Part shown: positions 1-7,293 of the stretch, piece after piece
How positions within the stretch are numbered: position 1 is the first letter of the stretch
How the letters are laid out: every line of letters begins with the position of its first letter
NCBI GenBank assembly: GCA_948562205.1
Contig: CAOYAN010000011.1
Coordinates: 1 to 18,528 of the forward strand
Direction: 5' to 3'
Origin: an uncultured Clostridia bacterium
Lineage (GTDB): Bacteria > Bacillota > Clostridia > TANB77 > CAG-465
Length of the DNA stretch: 18,528 bases
Program-made: the position numbers and the translations under genes
Notes under the pieces: generated by a model
Seen by the model: only the letters and a program-made list of their open reading frames with translations
The model's database searches: none
Told to the model about the DNA's origin: nothing

Positions 1-65
1 TATGCCCTTTTTCTTTATTTTTGTTTTATTTTTCTAATTATTTCTTTCAAACTATCCACCTTTTT

Positions 66-506
66 TTAATTATTTATTCCATTTATAGTATATTTTTTTA
101 TTACATCACTTATTTTTTCTCTTATATTATTTTCTGTATAATAACTTTTCCCATTAATACTTATTTGTGTATTAGTAATATTTATAACAGTTTCAATATC
201 CTCTAATATAAAACTAATACTATAATTTCCACCAAGTGTCTCTTCACCTTTTTTTACACTATTTATTTTTTCATCTTTTACTAAATCTAAAATATAATTT
301 ACATCTTCACTATTTGTAATTTCGACTTTTTCATTTTTTTGAGAATTTATAATATATGCATCTACTCTCTCTTTATTTTCATATATTTTACTAAAATCAT
401 TATTATTTATTAATGTTTTACTACTTATACATATAAAATATTCAACTATAAAAAGTACAATTAACAATAAGATTAAACTAAAAATTATAATATTTTCTTT
501 TTTCAT
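66..506 (-). CDS. Small membrane-anchored protein of unknown function
   Basis: I do not recognise this 146-residue protein. It has one hydrophobic segment at about residues 6-26, immediately after a Lys-Lys N-terminus, so it is probably held in the membrane by its N-terminus with the remaining ~120 residues outside. The soluble part is a mix of short beta-like and helical stretches and is rich in Asn, Ile, Lys and Glu. It has no lipobox and no recognisable catalytic motif. The start chosen is the ATG at 504-506, because GGAGGAAAG lies just upstream (511-519); the longer reading, nine codons upstream, has no ribosome site and would run through that site. The gene lies directly after the terminator of the frameshifted C39-like peptidase gene, so it either uses read-through or an unseen promoter. 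Confidence 0.7.
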   Translation of the reverse strand: MKKENIIIFSLILLLIVLFIVEYFICISSKTLINNNDFSKIYENKERVDAYIINSQKNEKVEITNSEDVNYILDLVKDEKINSVKKGEETLGGNYSISFILEDIETVINITNTQISINGKSYYTENNIREKISDVIKKYTINGINN

Positions 507-520
507 AAATCTTTCCTCCA

Positions 521-548
521 AAAAAATAGTCAACTTAAAAGTTGACTA
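521..548 (-). terminator. Intrinsic terminator after the C39-like peptidase gene
   Basis: A perfect 10-bp inverted repeat (527-536 with 539-548, AA loop centre) is followed on the minus strand by six T. It lies 7 bases past the stop codon of the frameshifted peptidase gene (556-558). The T-run touches the ribosome site of the next gene (511-519), so the same hairpin could act as an attenuator. Confidence 0.75.
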
Positions 549-555
549 CTGCTAA

Positions 556-1174
556 TTAATATATATTTATGCTTTGCATCTGCATAGTAGATGAGAATTC
601 AAGCCACATAAAGGGCTCACTACTCCAAGATGTAAAAACGTTTAATTCTTTAATATTTCCTCTAATTCTATAGCCAACAACCATATAGGCATGTCCATTA
701 TAGCTGAGCATTACAGGATATCCTCTATCAATATCTCTTGTAACATCAGACCATAAATTTAGTAAGTATTTTCTTACTACTATATTGTATCCGTAAAGAA
801 CTTGCTATTTTCTTTAGACCACTTGCAACATTATTTAGATTTGTACTATTACTACTTGTATATTTTACATCTTCACATATTTTATCATAACACTCTTGTA
901 AGCTTTCATTATAAAATAAATTTATACCTTTTTGATCGTTATAATATGAGATAATATTTATTGCAAGTGTTGGACCACAATTATTATCATATATTATTTG
1001 ATCAAAATCATCTGTGTAATATTTTTTAAATTCATAATATCCATTTATGTTATTTTTTATACATGTATTATCTATATTATCTTTTTCATTTATATTTTTA
1101 ATACTAAAACATAGTATCAAGAAAATAGCAAAAAAAGTACATGATACAATTATCTTTCGTTTACTAAATTTCAT
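556..1174 (-). pseudogene. C39-like (papain-fold) cysteine peptidase, frameshifted
   Basis: The gene begins at the ATG at 1172-1174, behind the ribosome site AAAGGAG, and opens with a signal or anchor segment (about residues 5-22). The first frame carries the catalytic-cysteine motif NNCGPT near residue 67 and then stops at about 745. A second frame continues the family exactly: from about 793 down to 556 it reads GYNIVVRKYLLNLW, then NGHAYMVVGY, which holds the expected catalytic His, and FTSWSSEPFMWL, ending at TAA 556-558. The break falls in a three-base T run (AAA at 795-797 on the plus strand). Removing one T joins the frames as ...ASSYGYN.... With both catalytic residues otherwise preserved, the protein would be a ~205-residue membrane-anchored or secreted peptidase-like protein. 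It could be a real recent pseudogene, a phase-variable locus or an assembly error. Confidence 0.75.
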
Positions 1175-1232
1175 TAGAACTTCTCCTTTAATCAAATGAT
1201 AATTAACATTTAATTTTACATGGTATATCTAA

Positions 1233-1261
1233 ATTCTATCCTATACTTTTTCTATCTTCAA
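1233..1261 (-). promoter_or_regulatory. Probable sigma-A promoter for the C39-like peptidase gene
   Basis: On the minus strand TTGAAG (1256-1261) is followed after 17 bases by TAGAAT (1233-1238). It sits about 60 bases before the start codon. Such matches are common in AT-rich DNA, so this is moderate evidence only. Confidence 0.45.
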
Positions 1262-1290
1262 TAAAAGTAGAAAAAAGCGGAAAAATTAGA

Positions 1291-1318
1291 TTGATTTTTG
1301 GCTATATTATTATATAAT
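1291..1318 (+). promoter_or_regulatory. Probable sigma-A promoter for the Spo0A-like gene
   Basis: TTGATT (1291-1296), a 16-base spacer and TATAAT (1313-1318) lie upstream of the Spo0A-like gene. The predicted transcript would begin near 1325, just before a ribosome site (AAAGGA, 1328-1333) that serves a very short upstream reading frame. Confidence 0.5.
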
Positions 1319-1342
1319 ATATTTGAGAAAGGATTTAATTAT

Positions 1343-1360
1343 ATGTTTTTATACATATAG
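1343..1360 (+). other. Possible five-codon leader reading frame (MFLYI)
   Basis: ATG at 1343 has a well-placed AAAGGA nine bases upstream and reads MFLYI before TAG at 1358-1360. It ends 20 bases before the Spo0A-like start codon, which itself has no clear ribosome site. This suggests re-initiation or translational coupling. Five codons can arise by chance, so confidence is low. Confidence 0.3.
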
Positions 1361-1380
1361 TATAGCACAGTGAATAAAAT

Positions 1381-2109
1381 ATGAAAAGGATTTTAATAGT
1401 AGATGATAATAAAATATTCATAGATACTTTATATGCTGAACTTAATAAAAATAAAACTCTTACCACTAATTTTTTAATAGATAAAATTGAATTTAATAAT
1501 AAAAACTCTGCAGAATATATATATAATAATTTATCTGATATAGATATATTACTTTTAGATTTGCAGATGCCAGAAGTTTCAGGACTTGATATATTAGAAT
1601 ATATCAAATCATCTAAGTATAGACCAAAAATAATTATACTTACAGCAGAATACGTTATGCTAAGTGGATTAATGCTAGAAAATTTAAATATTTCTGGAAT
1701 ATTTATAAAACCATTTGATGCAAAAAAACTTATTAAACAAATAATTACTATATCAGATGAAATAACAAGAAAAAGAGTATATGATGAGATATCAGAAATT
1801 CTATCAAAATTTGAGTTTAATAAAACAAGTATTGGATATAAATATATAATGGAATGTATATATTTATGTGTTAAAAATGACAGTTTAATGTCACCAGTAG
1901 AAAAAAACTTATACCCTACTGTAGCAAAAAAATACAGTGTTCCATCAACAAAAAAAGTTAAATGGTCAATTGCAAAAACTCTAAAATCAATGAGTACATA
2001 TACAAAACAAGATATATTAAATGAGTTTTTCAAAAGCCAAACAATAACTGCAAAAATGTTTATATATGAAATATATTCAATAGTAAGAAAAAAGCTAGAG
2101 AATGGATAA
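1381..2109 (+). CDS. Spo0A-like response regulator with diverged DNA-binding domain
   Basis: This 242-residue protein has a receiver domain at residues 1-122. Its acidic pair is D8-D9, the phosphoacceptor D60 (LLLDLQMPEVSG), T88 and the conserved K110-P111, so it should be phosphorylatable. Residues ~150-240 match the sporulation-factor C-terminal fold: IGYKYIMECI corresponds to GYLYLREAI in Spo0A, and NLYPTVAKKYSVPSTKKV corresponds to the LYPDIAKKYNTTASRV helix-turn-helix. The recognition helix is changed, however: the arginines of the usual VERAIRHAIE are replaced in VKWSIAKTLK. An in-frame TAA at 1375-1377 fixes the start at 1381. The gene stands alone, converging on addB. It is most likely a Spo0A paralogue or a lineage-specific Spo0A with altered DNA specificity; a true orthologue elsewhere in the genome cannot be excluded or shown from here. 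Confidence 0.8.
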   Translation: MKRILIVDDNKIFIDTLYAELNKNKTLTTNFLIDKIEFNNKNSAEYIYNNLSDIDILLLDLQMPEVSGLDILEYIKSSKYRPKIIILTAEYVMLSGLMLENLNISGIFIKPFDAKKLIKQIITISDEITRKRVYDEISEILSKFEFNKTSIGYKYIMECIYLCVKNDSLMSPVEKNLYPTVAKKYSVPSTKKVKWSIAKTLKSMSTYTKQDILNEFFKSQTITAKMFIYEIYSIVRKKLENG

Positions 2110-2124
2110 AACTTCCATTCTCTA
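2096..2124. terminator. Shared terminator between the Spo0A-like gene and addB
   Basis: An 11-bp perfect inverted repeat (2096-2106 with 2114-2124, seven-base loop) overlaps the stop codon of the rightward gene and lies five bases past the addB stop. On the minus strand it is followed by GCTTTTTTCTT, a good U-tract for addB. The plus-strand tail (ATTTCT) is weak, so termination of the Spo0A-like gene here is less certain. Confidence 0.65.
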
Positions 2125-2128
2125 ATTT

Positions 2129-5100
2129 CTACAAACATATATCTTTTCTGCAAACACTAGAATAATTACAAAATTTACAGTAATTAGCTTTTTTATTAGG
2201 TACAATCTTTACAACACCTGACATCATCTCACTACCTATACTCTTTAGTATATCTTTTGCCTCAACGCAAAGACTTTCAAACTCTTCTTTATCTAGCGCT
2301 TTATTATTTTTTCCATTTATACTTCTAGGTGTAATATCTATAAGTCTTTTTGATGGCTCATTTATATTTTTATCCATCATTTCAAGTATAGTAATATCTT
2401 TTAAAAATATTCCCTTCATTCTAAGTGCCTCTACTATCTTCTTCTCTATTTCAGCATTATTTTCAGTATACTCACTAAGGCCTACTAATTTATCAGATAA
2501 ATTAAAATATAACATTGCAGCGGGTATAATTTTTTTACCACTTCTTTTTATTTCATTTTCCATAAATACATTAAGATAACTTATAAGTTGGAGTGATAGT
2601 CCCTCTTTTATCTCGTCTAAATTTAGTTTTCTGCTACTAGATTTATAATCTACAACTCTTGCATATATTGCATCATCTTTTTCTAAAATATCTATCCTAT
2701 CTATTTTACCATTTAGTATAATCTTTTTATTACCATCTATACTTATTTCAATTGGAGCAAATATAGCGCCATCTTTAAATTCAATCTCACATCCAAAAGG
2801 TGTAAACTCACTTTGATTAAAACTTTTAGCAATAACTACTATTACTTTTTTCATAGTATTTATGAGTTTTTGTCTTAAAACTGTAAACTTAACACTTTCC
2901 TTTTGTTTGTAAAGTTCTATATCTAATTCTTTTAAAATAATATCTAAAAGTATATTCTCATATTTTTCATTTAAAGTCTCACCACTATCTAAAATAGCAT
3001 GAAATGCAATTTTATTCTCTAATAAATAAATAGAAAACTTCTCAAGTACTGCATGCATAAAACTACCTATATCCATTACATTTATTTGTTCTTTTTTTCT
3101 AGGTTTTATATTTAGCGTATATTGCATGTAATATGAAAAAGGGCATTTTTTGAATTGTTCTAGTCTTGATACACTAGTCTTTAATGTATCACCATAAAGT
3201 TTTTCTAATGTTTTTTTATTTAAATTACTATCTTCTTTTCTAAAATCTAGTATTTTACTATAATTTTCATCATTTTTAAAATATTCATATATAGATAAAA
3301 GAAGTATTTTTTGTTCTATAGAAATATTTTCAAAATCTTGTATAGTCTTAAGATTTGATATAAACTTATTAAATAATTCTTCTTTTGAAAAGATATTTGA
3401 AATATCAAGTATATCATCTTCTTCAGTTGTTACATCTCCTATTATTTTTACGTTTAATATATTTCTTACAAGTGTTACAAAACTAGACATTCTAGTAGCT
3501 CTACCAGAAAAATCAGATGCAGGTATTGATATATATAGTTTTTCTGATATATTATTTAGAGCCTCATATATATTATATAATCCCATATTAAGTTTTGAAA
3601 GGCTTGTCTCTTTTAACTCAATACCAATATTTTCTAGTTTTTCAAGCTCAAAATCTCCAAAAAACACATCTTGCTCAACTTTTTTAGGAAAAGAATTTTC
3701 ATTTACTCCAATAAAGAATACTTGTTTTTTCATTCCAACCTTTGATACATTAATATCTGCAATTTCTACTTGATCAAGTGAGGGTGGTATTACTTTTACA
3801 TTTGTATCTTTTATTGCCATTTTAAACATTTGAATAAATTCATTTACACTTATTTTCTCACCATCATATATCTTACCTATTGAGTCAAAAATATCACATA
3901 TCATATTCCATATTTGTTCTTCATATTGTTTTTTCTCTATATCATATTCTAAATTTTCATTTATAAATTTAGAATAATTATCAAATACATTCTTATCACA
4001 TAAATGCTGATATAAAACATTTATAATATCTTTTACATATGTTTTTTTATCAAGTGATATAATGCTTTTAAATGTATCTATTATACTACATCTTATATTA
4101 TTTAAATATTCTAAATCATATACACTACTAATTGATTTATTATTTAATTTAAACTCTTTAAATAAACTATATTTATTAATATTAAACTCTAAAATATAAT
4201 TTTGAAGTATGTAAATATCTTTTTTATCTATATCATTTAATCCAAGTTTTAATACCTCAAATATATTATCAGTATTTATTCCAGCATTCATTATATCAAA
4301 TATACCAAGTATATATTTTATAAGGATTGATTCTTCAATAGTTTTACTACTGCTTACATATAATTTTATATTATATTCATAAAAAATTCTTTCTATTAAC
4401 TTTTTATAACTATCTATATTTGTAGTATAAATACATATATCATTATACTTATATCCATTCTTTACAAGATATGCAATTTTTTTTGCAATTTCCTCTATTT
4501 CTTTAAAACTATTCGTATATATGTTAATATTTACATTTTTACTATCTATCATATCTTTACTGTTTTCAAATACATTATCTGCAAGATATTTTAAGTCATC
4601 ACATGCATTAGAATAGTTTTCATATTTTATAATATTATTTACAAAACTTTTTTCATCATTTGCAATTTTTAGTAATTTTTTATATGTAGTATTTGATATA
4701 TCAAATATATTATTTGACACAGTACCTATATCTTCTATTCTTGTAATATCTGTTGTAAGCGCAAATGTTAAACTAACATTTTTCTTTACAAGTGCAGTTA
4801 TAAACCTATACTCATTTATAGTAAAGTTATTATATCCATCAAAATATATTCTAGTATTCTCATCAAATAAACTTGGAAGTACCCTATCTAAAAATATATC
4901 TGTCTCATCTACATTATCAATATATTTTTCATTTAATTTTTCTAAATATTTTTCAAATATTACAATAATTTCTTTTAATTTTAAATCAAGTAACTTATCC
5001 TCTATTTCTAATTTTTTAAACTCAGATATATCAATACATTCTTTTCTTAAAAGATCCATATAAATGCTTAACATATCTAAAAAGCCTGGATACATTTTAA

Positions 5101-5425
5101 CCTTAGAGAAAATATTAAATAATTTTTCGTTTTCATTTATTACTTGTGTAAGTAAAATCTTTCTATCTAACTTTGATATATAGTTATCATCAAAGTGTAA
5201 ATTATCAGACTTCAAATTATTTTTAATATATTCAGAAATAGTAGTAATATTTACACCAATAATTCCATCTTTTTTTAGATATTCCATATACTCATTTTCA
5301 GATTTTGCACGTGACTGAGATGGTACAAAAAGTATTACCTCTTTATTTTCTTTTATATCATCTTCAATACACTTGTATATATGCATACTTTTACCAGTTT
5401 TAGCCTTACCTAAAATTATATCCAT
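2129..5425 (-). CDS. addB: AddB, helicase-like/nuclease subunit of the AddAB recombination complex
   Basis: AddAB (RecBCD-like) resects double-strand breaks in preparation for RecA loading. This 1098-residue protein is close to the usual AddB length (about 1150). The N-terminus has a Walker A motif, GKAKTGKS (residues 6-13). The C-terminal nuclease domain shows SRLEQFKKCPFSYY (about 755-770), GSFMHAVLE, and the active-site motif VVDYKSSSRKL near 922-932 followed by LSLQLISYL. Four cysteines expected for the AddB iron-sulfur staple are present: one in KKCPF and C1083, C1086 and C1092 in YCKFCNYSSVC. Its ribosome site GAGGAG lies inside the end of scpB, with two bases between the genes, so it is translated from the scpB transcript. 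The partner addA is not downstream as is common; the next gene is convergent. Confidence 0.93.
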   Translation of the reverse strand: MDIILGKAKTGKSMHIYKCIEDDIKENKEVILFVPSQSRAKSENEYMEYLKKDGIIGVNITTISEYIKNNLKSDNLHFDDNYISKLDRKILLTQVINENEKLFNIFSKVKMYPGFLDMLSIYMDLLRKECIDISEFKKLEIEDKLLDLKLKEIIVIFEKYLEKLNEKYIDNVDETDIFLDRVLPSLFDENTRIYFDGYNNFTINEYRFITALVKKNVSLTFALTTDITRIEDIGTVSNNIFDISNTTYKKLLKIANDEKSFVNNIIKYENYSNACDDLKYLADNVFENSKDMIDSKNVNINIYTNSFKEIEEIAKKIAYLVKNGYKYNDICIYTTNIDSYKKLIERIFYEYNIKLYVSSSKTIEESILIKYILGIFDIMNAGINTDNIFEVLKLGLNDIDKKDIYILQNYILEFNINKYSLFKEFKLNNKSISSVYDLEYLNNIRCSIIDTFKSIISLDKKTYVKDIINVLYQHLCDKNVFDNYSKFINENLEYDIEKKQYEEQIWNMICDIFDSIGKIYDGEKISVNEFIQMFKMAIKDTNVKVIPPSLDQVEIADINVSKVGMKKQVFFIGVNENSFPKKVEQDVFFGDFELEKLENIGIELKETSLSKLNMGLYNIYEALNNISEKLYISIPASDFSGRATRMSSFVTLVRNILNVKIIGDVTTEEDDILDISNIFSKEELFNKFISNLKTIQDFENISIEQKILLLSIYEYFKNDENYSKILDFRKEDSNLNKKTLEKLYGDTLKTSVSRLEQFKKCPFSYYMQYTLNIKPRKKEQINVMDIGSFMHAVLEKFSIYLLENKIAFHAILDSGETLNEKYENILLDIILKELDIELYKQKESVKFTVLRQKLINTMKKVIVVIAKSFNQSEFTPFGCEIEFKDGAIFAPIEISIDGNKKIILNGKIDRIDILEKDDAIYARVVDYKSSSRKLNLDEIKEGLSLQLISYLNVFMENEIKRSGKKIIPAAMLYFNLSDKLVGLSEYTENNAEIEKKIVEALRMKGIFLKDITILEMMDKNINEPSKRLIDITPRSINGKNNKALDKEEFESLCVEAKDILKSIGSEMMSGVVKIVPNKKANYCKFCNYSSVCRKDICL

Positions 5426-5427
5426 AT

Positions 5428-5979
5428 CTACTCCTCTTTATCATAATCACTTACAAGTAGCTGTTCGTCTTTAATTCTAATATTTTCAAAGTTTGGTAGC
5501 TCACTTGCATCTTTTATACCACAACATTTATAAAATTCAGAAGTAACAGAATATGCAGCAGGCCTACCAGGTAGGTTTAGTCTTGCTACCTCTTCTATTA
5601 GACCACATTCAAGTAATCTGTTTACAGCAAAGTCACTATTTACTCCCCTTATATTTTCTATTTCTGTTTTAGTAATTTTAGGATTATATGCAATAATACT
5701 TAAAGTTTCCTGTGCAGATGTAGATAAGTTTTGTCTTTTAGTATTTTCAACAAATTTACTAACATATAAATAATATTTATTATTTGTTACAAGTTGGAAT
5801 TTTCCGCCTACTTCTACAAGTTTTACTCCACCATTTTCTCCATATTTTTCTTTTATTTTAAGTATAGCATCAGTTATATAACTCTCCTCTATTTCAAGTG
5901 TTTTTGCAATTTCTTCAACTGATATTTCTCTACCTAGTGCAAATAACACTGCCTCTATTACATTTTCTAAATCTTCCAT
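5428..5979 (-). CDS. scpB: ScpB, chromosome segregation and condensation protein
   Basis: ScpB forms the SMC-ScpA-ScpB condensin that organises and separates replicated chromosomes. The 183-residue protein has the typical two winged-helix layout: the N-terminal MEDLENVIEAVLFALGREIS, the central SAQETLSIIAYNPKITKTEIE, and the signature NIRGVNSDFAVNRLLECGLIEE followed by GRPAAYSVT. Length is normal for the family. The start has a strong AAAGGAGAAAG site. scpA usually lies directly upstream, but here upstream is a promoter and a foreign-looking gene; downstream is addB two bases away. scpB therefore heads a small scpB-addB operon. Confidence 0.95.
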   Translation of the reverse strand: MEDLENVIEAVLFALGREISVEEIAKTLEIEESYITDAILKIKEKYGENGGVKLVEVGGKFQLVTNNKYYLYVSKFVENTKRQNLSTSAQETLSIIAYNPKITKTEIENIRGVNSDFAVNRLLECGLIEEVARLNLPGRPAAYSVTSEFYKCCGIKDASELPNFENIRIKDEQLLVSDYDKEE

Positions 5980-6003
5980 AATCTTTCTCCTTTTTATAAA
6001 ACA

Positions 6004-6032
6004 ATTATACTAATATCTTTTAATTTTGACAA
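6004..6032 (-). promoter_or_regulatory. Sigma-A promoter of the scpB-addB operon
   Basis: On the minus strand TTGTCA (6027-6032), a 17-base spacer and TATAAT (6004-6009) give a near-consensus promoter. It sits ~25 bases before the scpB start codon, immediately upstream of the ribosome site. Confidence 0.75.
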
Positions 6033-6081
6033 TACTTTTTATATTTTTTCTATACTTTAAGTCTATATTTTAACAAAAAAA

Positions 6082-6122
6082 TATAACAAAAATACATATT
6101 AATTTTATATATTTTTGTTATA
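6082..6122. repeat. Perfect 13-bp AT-rich inverted repeat
   Basis: TATAACAAAAATA (6082-6094) is repeated in inverse orientation at 6110-6122 with a 15-base spacer. It lies between the scpB promoter and the terminator of the GC-rich hydrolase gene. It lacks the GC stem and U-tract of a terminator. It could be a regulator site, a remnant at a DNA junction, or chance in a region that is about nine-tenths A and T. Confidence 0.45.
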
Positions 6123-6159
6123 CACTTTGAAGTTATCTATGAAAAACGTTAAAACATAC

Positions 6160-6190
6160 AAAAAGAGCCCGATATTACTGGGCTCTTTTT
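6160..6190. terminator. Strong terminator after the hydrolase gene
   Basis: An 11-bp stem, AAAAAGAGCCC (6160-6170) with GGGCTCTTTTT (6180-6190), encloses a nine-base loop and has a T-run on either strand. It lies nine bases beyond the stop of the leftward hydrolase gene and would also shield scpB from it. Confidence 0.9.
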
Positions 6191-6198
6191 GAAAACAA

Positions 6199-7032
6199 CT
6201 AATTCATACCGGCCTGCTCCAACCGATCTTTTACGCATCTAACAATGTTATCTGCGTGTTTCGGATTGGAGCAGTATTTGACGTCAATTGCCCGTGGGGT
6301 GTAGCCACTGAAAAACTTACCTCCCTCTGTGAGGTAATTAATCGATAGCCTCTCCGCGACGTGCATGATACACTCTGACTTACTGTCAAAGTAATATGCA
6401 CCATCAGGATTACTGTCTGCAGCTCCCCAGCCTGTAAGGTTATTGCGCTCCCTTGCGTATCTGGAAGTGCCAACGCCACTCTCCTCGCAAGCAAGCCCCA
6501 ACATATACAGGCCGTTGACGCCGTAGGCGACCTCCGCAGTCACCAGTGCTTCGCCAATTCCTGCAAGCTCAGTGCCAGCAAGAAGTAGCTCATAATCCTC
6601 AGCATTGAGGTTACTCAGCACCCGAAGATCAGATTCAGTCGTAAGGCTGAGGTTCTTCTCTCCTGCAGGTTCCGCCTCTTCCTCAGCACCCTTTAGGGTT
6701 ACCACTTTACGGACTTCCATGTCCTCTGTGGAAATTGCAAACTTCTTCTCAGAAGTATCGCAATTATAACCCTCTGGTACCGAGGAAACTCTGTAGTAAT
6801 AGATGCCTTGGTCAAAATTCCCCAAGACAGCTTTTCCGTCATCGCCACTAACAACAGTAGCAACAACTTCTTTGCTGTCATTGAGGATTTCAACCTCAGC
6901 ACCGTTTACCAGTTCCTGGCCGCATACAAATGCGACCTTAAAAATTCCTTCCGCAGCTTTAGCTTCTAAGCTAAAACTGCAGAATATTACTGCTGACACT
7001 GCCATAAGCAGTGCCTTTAAAATTTTTTTCAT
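6199..7032 (-). CDS. Secreted SpaA-like domain/glucosaminidase cell-wall hydrolase (foreign-looking)
   Basis: This 277-residue precursor has a clear signal peptide (residues 1-27, ending EAKAA) and so is exported. Residues ~30-113 resemble a prealbumin-like (SpaA/Cna-B type) beta-sandwich: NGAEVEIL, then VVSGDDGKAVLGNFDQGIYYYRV. Residues ~165-270 match the glucosaminidase family (GH73-like), which cleaves N-acetylglucosaminyl bonds in peptidoglycan: LACEESGVGTSRYA, with E184 as probable catalytic acid, then NNLTGWGA (197-204) and AIDVKYCSNPKHADNIVRCV. There is no sorting signal or anchor. Base composition is near half G+C (62% in one 60-base line, 43% in another by hand count), unlike all neighbours, and codons such as GCC, CTG and GGC are frequent, which indicates recent horizontal acquisition. 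It is monocistronic, with its own consensus promoter, a ~135-base leader and a strong terminator. Confidence 0.82.
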   Translation of the reverse strand: MKKILKALLMAVSAVIFCSFSLEAKAAEGIFKVAFVCGQELVNGAEVEILNDSKEVVATVVSGDDGKAVLGNFDQGIYYYRVSSVPEGYNCDTSEKKFAISTEDMEVRKVVTLKGAEEEAEPAGEKNLSLTTESDLRVLSNLNAEDYELLLAGTELAGIGEALVTAEVAYGVNGLYMLGLACEESGVGTSRYARERNNLTGWGAADSNPDGAYYFDSKSECIMHVAERLSINYLTEGGKFFSGYTPRAIDVKYCSNPKHADNIVRCVKDRLEQAGMN

Positions 7033-7170
7033 TTTTCTCTTTGCGCCAGCGACTTACCACTGGCATCCTTTCTTTTTTTATTAGTTGCTTTTTTTTGTCA
7101 CTTCCTCTCCTATAGTTTTAGAAACGCAACCACGGGTAAAATTTCACCCATTTCTAAACATATATATTCT
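7033..7170 (-). promoter_or_regulatory. Long structured 5' leader of the hydrolase gene (possible riboswitch)
   Basis: In the predicted transcript an 8-bp stem (7151-7158 with 7117-7124) encloses a GGGUGA/UUACCC hairpin (7134-7149). A GUUGC (7126-7130) inside that stem can pair with GCAAC (7084-7088) outside it, the geometry of an H-type pseudoknot. Further down, GCCAGUG/CGCUGGC (7045-7064) forms a 7-bp hairpin 12 bases before the start codon. A strong AGGAG-type ribosome site lies mid-leader and precedes a tiny GTG frame (7081-7101, MTKKSN), while the gene itself has only a weak AAAGAG site. I cannot match this to a known riboswitch class. Confidence 0.45.
7081..7101 (-). other. Possible six-codon upstream reading frame in the hydrolase leader
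   Basis: GTG at 7099-7101 follows AGGAGAGGAA, the best ribosome site in this leader, and reads MTKKSN before TAA at 7081-7083. Its last sense codons contain the GCAAC that could form the leader pseudoknot, so translating it would open that pairing. This is an inference from layout only. Confidence 0.25.
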
Positions 7171-7175
7171 CTATT

Positions 7176-7204
7176 ATTATATCATATTTTTTGTCTTATG
7201 TCAA
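7176..7204 (-). promoter_or_regulatory. Consensus sigma-A promoter of the hydrolase gene
   Basis: On the minus strand TTGACA (7199-7204), exactly 17 bases, then TATAAT (7176-7181): a full consensus match. It predicts a transcript start near 7169 and a leader of about 135 bases. The promoter is AT-rich like the host chromosome, although the gene is not. The stretch 7205-7293 between this promoter and the next one holds nothing I can identify. Confidence 0.85.
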
Positions 7205-7293
7205 CTTTAGAAGATAGTCAGCTCTAAGCTTTGAGTTATTTTTACAATAATATTTTTTAAATTTTATATATCAAAAATTTACATTTTCTCTTG

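Noticed and set aside
15..50. An 11-codon TTG frame on the minus strand with a GGTGG site, downstream of the 66-506 gene.
   Set aside because: Too short, low-complexity Lys/Ile sequence, near the window edge; chance is more likely than a gene.
1335..2153. A 272-codon open frame on the minus strand opposite the Spo0A-like gene.
   Set aside because: It is antisense to a gene with clear receiver motifs, has no family likeness, and its start and ribosome site are poor.
7043..7066. Resemblance of the hairpin plus GCGCAAAG before the hydrolase start to the first half of a c-di-GMP-I riboswitch.
   Set aside because: The conserved second half would have to lie inside the coding region and is absent; only the GCAAAG stretch is shared.
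6803..7084. Open frames on both strands overlapping the hydrolase gene.
   Set aside because: They are shadows produced by the high GC content of the real gene, which has a signal peptide and domain motifs.
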